Shown here: piece after piece, positions 5,947 to 7,562 of the stretch
How positions within the stretch are numbered: the stretch's first letter is position 1
Layout: every line of letters starts with the position of its first letter
DNA from: Beijerinckiaceae bacterium
Lineage (GTDB): Bacteria; Pseudomonadota; Alphaproteobacteria; Rhizobiales; Beijerinckiaceae
Reading direction: 5' to 3'
DNA length: 7,562 bases
Assembly (NCBI GenBank): GCA_947456315.1
Contig: CANGRU010000070.1
Location: 1 to 7,562, forward strand
The notes under the pieces: model-generated
Seen by the model: only the letters and a program-made list of their open reading frames with translations
Database searches by the model: none
What the model was told of the DNA's origin: nothing
Translations under genes and position numbers: made by a program

Positions 5947-6000
5947 ATCCAGAGACCTGATTGAAGGCCTCTGGATTTCTTCACTTTGCTCGCAAGGACG
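5944..6000 (+). repeat. Decayed palindromic repeat, copy E
   Basis: The right arm survives with changes: TCTGGATTTCTTCACTTTGC at 5970-5989, then TCGCAAGGACG to 6000, against TCTGGATTGCTTCGCTTTGC and TCGCAATGACG in the other copies. The left arm is shortened to GAAATCCAGAG (5944-5954), which pairs perfectly over 11 bp with CTCTGGATTTC (5969-5979). AAGGCCTCTGG links it to the C/D subtype. It lies 4 bases past the ahpF stop on the opposite strand. Confidence 0.75.
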
Positions 6001-6004
6001 AATC

Positions 6005-7562
6005 TTAGGCTGCAGCTTTCACATCCGCTGGCAGGCGGATCAAATAATCGAATGCTGACAGCCCTGCTTTTGCACCTTCACCCAAAGCAATGATGATCTG
6101 CTTGTAGGGCGTGGTCGTCGCATCGCCGCCGGCGAAGACGCCGGGCAGTGAGGTTGCGCCATGCGCATCCACTTCGATTTCGCCACGTGGTGACAGCGCC
6201 AAAACGCCCTTCAGCCATTCGGTATTGGGCACAAGACCGATCTGCACGAAAATGCCTTCGAGCTCGAGTGTCTTGACCTCGGACGTGGCGCGATCCGTAT
6301 AGACAAGCGCGCTGACCTTGGAGCCATCGCCCAAAACTTCCGTTGTCTGGGCATTCATGACGATGGTCACATTGGGCAGCGACTTCAGCTTGTTCTGCAA
6401 CACCGCATCCGCACGCAGTTTCGTGTCCCACTCAATCAATGTGACATGCGCAACGATACCGGCGAGATCAATGGCGGCTTCGACACCCGAATTGCCGCCC
6501 CCGATCACAGCCACGCGCTTGCCCTTGAACAAAGGCCCATCGCAATGCGGGCAATAGGCCACGCCCTTGTTGCGATATTGCTCTTCGCCCGGCACGTTCA
6601 TCTGGCGCCAGCGTGCGCCTGTGGAGAGGATCAGCGTCTTGGCCTTGAGCGAGGCGCCATTGGCAAGCTTGATCTCGTGATAGCCACCCGCCACAGAAGC
6701 CGGCACGAGCGCCGTTGCAGTCTGCAACCCCATAATGTCGACCTCATACTCGCGCACATGCTGTTCGAGCTGGGCTGCGAGTTTCGGGCCTTCCGTGTGC
6801 GGAACAGAGATGAAGTTTTCGATGCCCATCGTATCGAGCACCTGACCGCCAAAGCGCTCAGCCACCAGACCCGTACGAATGCCCTTGCGCGCCGTATAAA
6901 CAGCCGCAGCCGCACCTGCCGGACCACCGCCCACGATCAGCACTTCAAACGCATCTTTTTGTTTGATGGCTTCGGCCGCACGATCGGCTGCGCCCGTGTC
7001 GAGCTTGGCCAAGATTTGCTCAAGCGACATGCGTCCCTGCGCGAAGGGCTCGCCATTCAGATAGACTGACGGCACAGCCATGATCTGGCGATCATCGACT
7101 TCTTTCTGATTGAGCGCGCCATCAATCGCGACATGTTTGATGTTGGGATTGAGCGCGCCCATCAGATTGAGTGCCTGGACGACATCCGGGCAGTTCTGGC
7201 ACGACAGCGAGAAATAGGTCTCGAACACGAAGGTGCCCTGCAGATTGCGGATCTGCTCCAGCACGGCTGCATCTTCCTTGGGCGGATGACCGCCGACTTG
7301 CAGCACAGCCAGAATGAGCGAGTTGAATTCATGGCCCATCGGCAGACCGGCAAAGGCCACGCCAATGTCTGTGCCGACGCGGTTGATCGCGAAGGAGGGC
7401 TTGCGGGCATCCGTGCCATCAAAGCGCAAGGTGATTTTGTCAGAGAGCGGCGCGATATCTTCGAGCAGCTCCTTCATCTCCTGCGATTTGGCGCTGTCAT
7501 CAAGCGAGGCGACCAGTTCAAGCGGCAATTGGATGCGCTCGAAATAGCTCTGCAACTGGCCC
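6005..7562 (-). CDS. ahpF: Alkyl hydroperoxide reductase subunit F (AhpF), N-terminal few codons missing
   Basis: AhpF is a cytosolic FAD enzyme that passes electrons from NADH to the peroxiredoxin AhpC, which reduces H2O2 and organic peroxides. The frame runs off the window edge. The TTG at 7555 aligns with an internal leucine of E. coli AhpF (TQLKAYLEKL), so roughly ten codons are missing rather than this being the start. Counting from that TTG, residues 1-185 are the double thioredoxin-fold domain with SCQNC (C119, C122), the disulfide that reduces Ahp[12 protein letters not shown] (208-218) binds [13 protein letters not shown] holds the redox pair C335/C338. [12 protein letters not shown] (350-361) binds NAD, and [15 protein letters not shown] (472-486) is the second FAD contact. 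The N-terminal domain separates it from plain thioredoxin reductase. ahpC usually sits immediately upstream, here beyond the right edge. No OxyR-type site can be judged because the promoter is outside. Confidence 0.97.
   Translation of the reverse strand, partial: GQLQSYFERIQLPLELVASLDDSAKSQEMKELLEDIAPLSDKITLRFDGTDARKPSFAINRVGTDIGVAFAGLPMGHEFNSLILAVLQVGGHPPKEDAAVLEQIRNLQGTFVFETYFSLSCQNCPDVVQALNLMGALNPNIKHVAIDGALNQKEVDDRQIMAVPSVYLNGEPFAQGRMSLEQILAKLDTGAADRAAEAIKQKDAFEVLIVGGGPAGAAAAVYTARKGIRTGLVAERFGGQVLDTMGIENFISVPHTEGPKLAAQLEQHVREYEVDIMGLQTATALVPASVAGGYHEIKLANGASLKAKTLILSTGARWRQMNVPGEEQYRNKGVAYCPHCDGPLFKGKRVAVIGGGNSGVEAAIDLAGIVAHVTLIEWDTKLRADAVLQNKLKSLPNVTIVMNAQTTEVLGDGSKVSALVYTDRATSEVKTLELEGIFVQIGLVPNTEWLKGVLALSPRGEIEVDAHGATSLPGVFAGGDATTTPYKQIIIALGEGAKAGLSAFDYLIRLPADVKAAA

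Noticed and set aside
6446..7069. A 207-codon + strand open frame inside ahpF
   Set aside because: It is antisense to well-conserved ahpF sequence and its translation has no recognisable domain.
7553..7555. TTG as the start of ahpF
   Set aside because: It aligns with an internal leucine of AhpF, and the frame stays open to the window edge.

Overview
The window looks like a chromosomal segment from an alphaproteobacterium, most likely a member of the Hyphomicrobiales. This rests on three things: a GC-rich composition (about 60% by eye), strongly GC-ending codons, and several copies of a palindromic intergenic repeat (arms starting CCGTCATTGCGAG) of a kind I associate with that group. The assignment is an inference and no marker gene confirms it. 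Six protein genes are present; the first and last are cut by the window edges.

Left part, + strand. The 3' part of an ammonium channel gene (amt) ends at 658 and is closed by a clear intrinsic terminator (666-697). A two-gene operon follows at 777-3436. It encodes a small subunit with two [2Fe-2S] clusters and a Tat-exported molybdenum-cofactor subunit of the xanthine dehydrogenase/aldehyde oxidase superfamily, in the FAD-less two-subunit layout of isoquinoline 1-oxidoreductase. Next comes a secreted, soluble NMT1/THI5-like substrate-binding protein (3597-4580) with no permease or ATPase beside it. The substrate of the hydroxylase and the ligand of the binding protein cannot be read from the sequence.

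Right part, - strand. A zinc-dependent, probably NADP(H)-linked alcohol dehydrogenase/aldehyde reductase of the YahK/cinnamyl alcohol dehydrogenase type occupies 4800-5858. Most of ahpF, the flavoprotein reductase of alkyl hydroperoxide reductase, occupies 6005-7562 and lacks only a few N-terminal codons. Both suit detoxification of aldehydes and peroxides. ahpC would be expected just beyond the right edge.

Intergenic space. No gap exceeds about 220 bases. Three of the four gaps are largely filled by one repeat family: one full and one half copy before the binding-protein gene, two full copies at the convergent junction 4581-4799, and one decayed copy directly after the ahpF stop. The repeat is a bipartite inverted repeat whose longer arm carries a small side hairpin. 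The hairpin's sequence varies between copies but its palindromic character is kept. This is the most interesting non-coding signal here. I saw no tRNA, rRNA, CRISPR array, insertion sequence, phage gene or defence gene, and I do not claim a wholly new system. The best candidates for follow-up are the repeat architecture and the pairing of an exported hydroxylase with an orphan binding protein.
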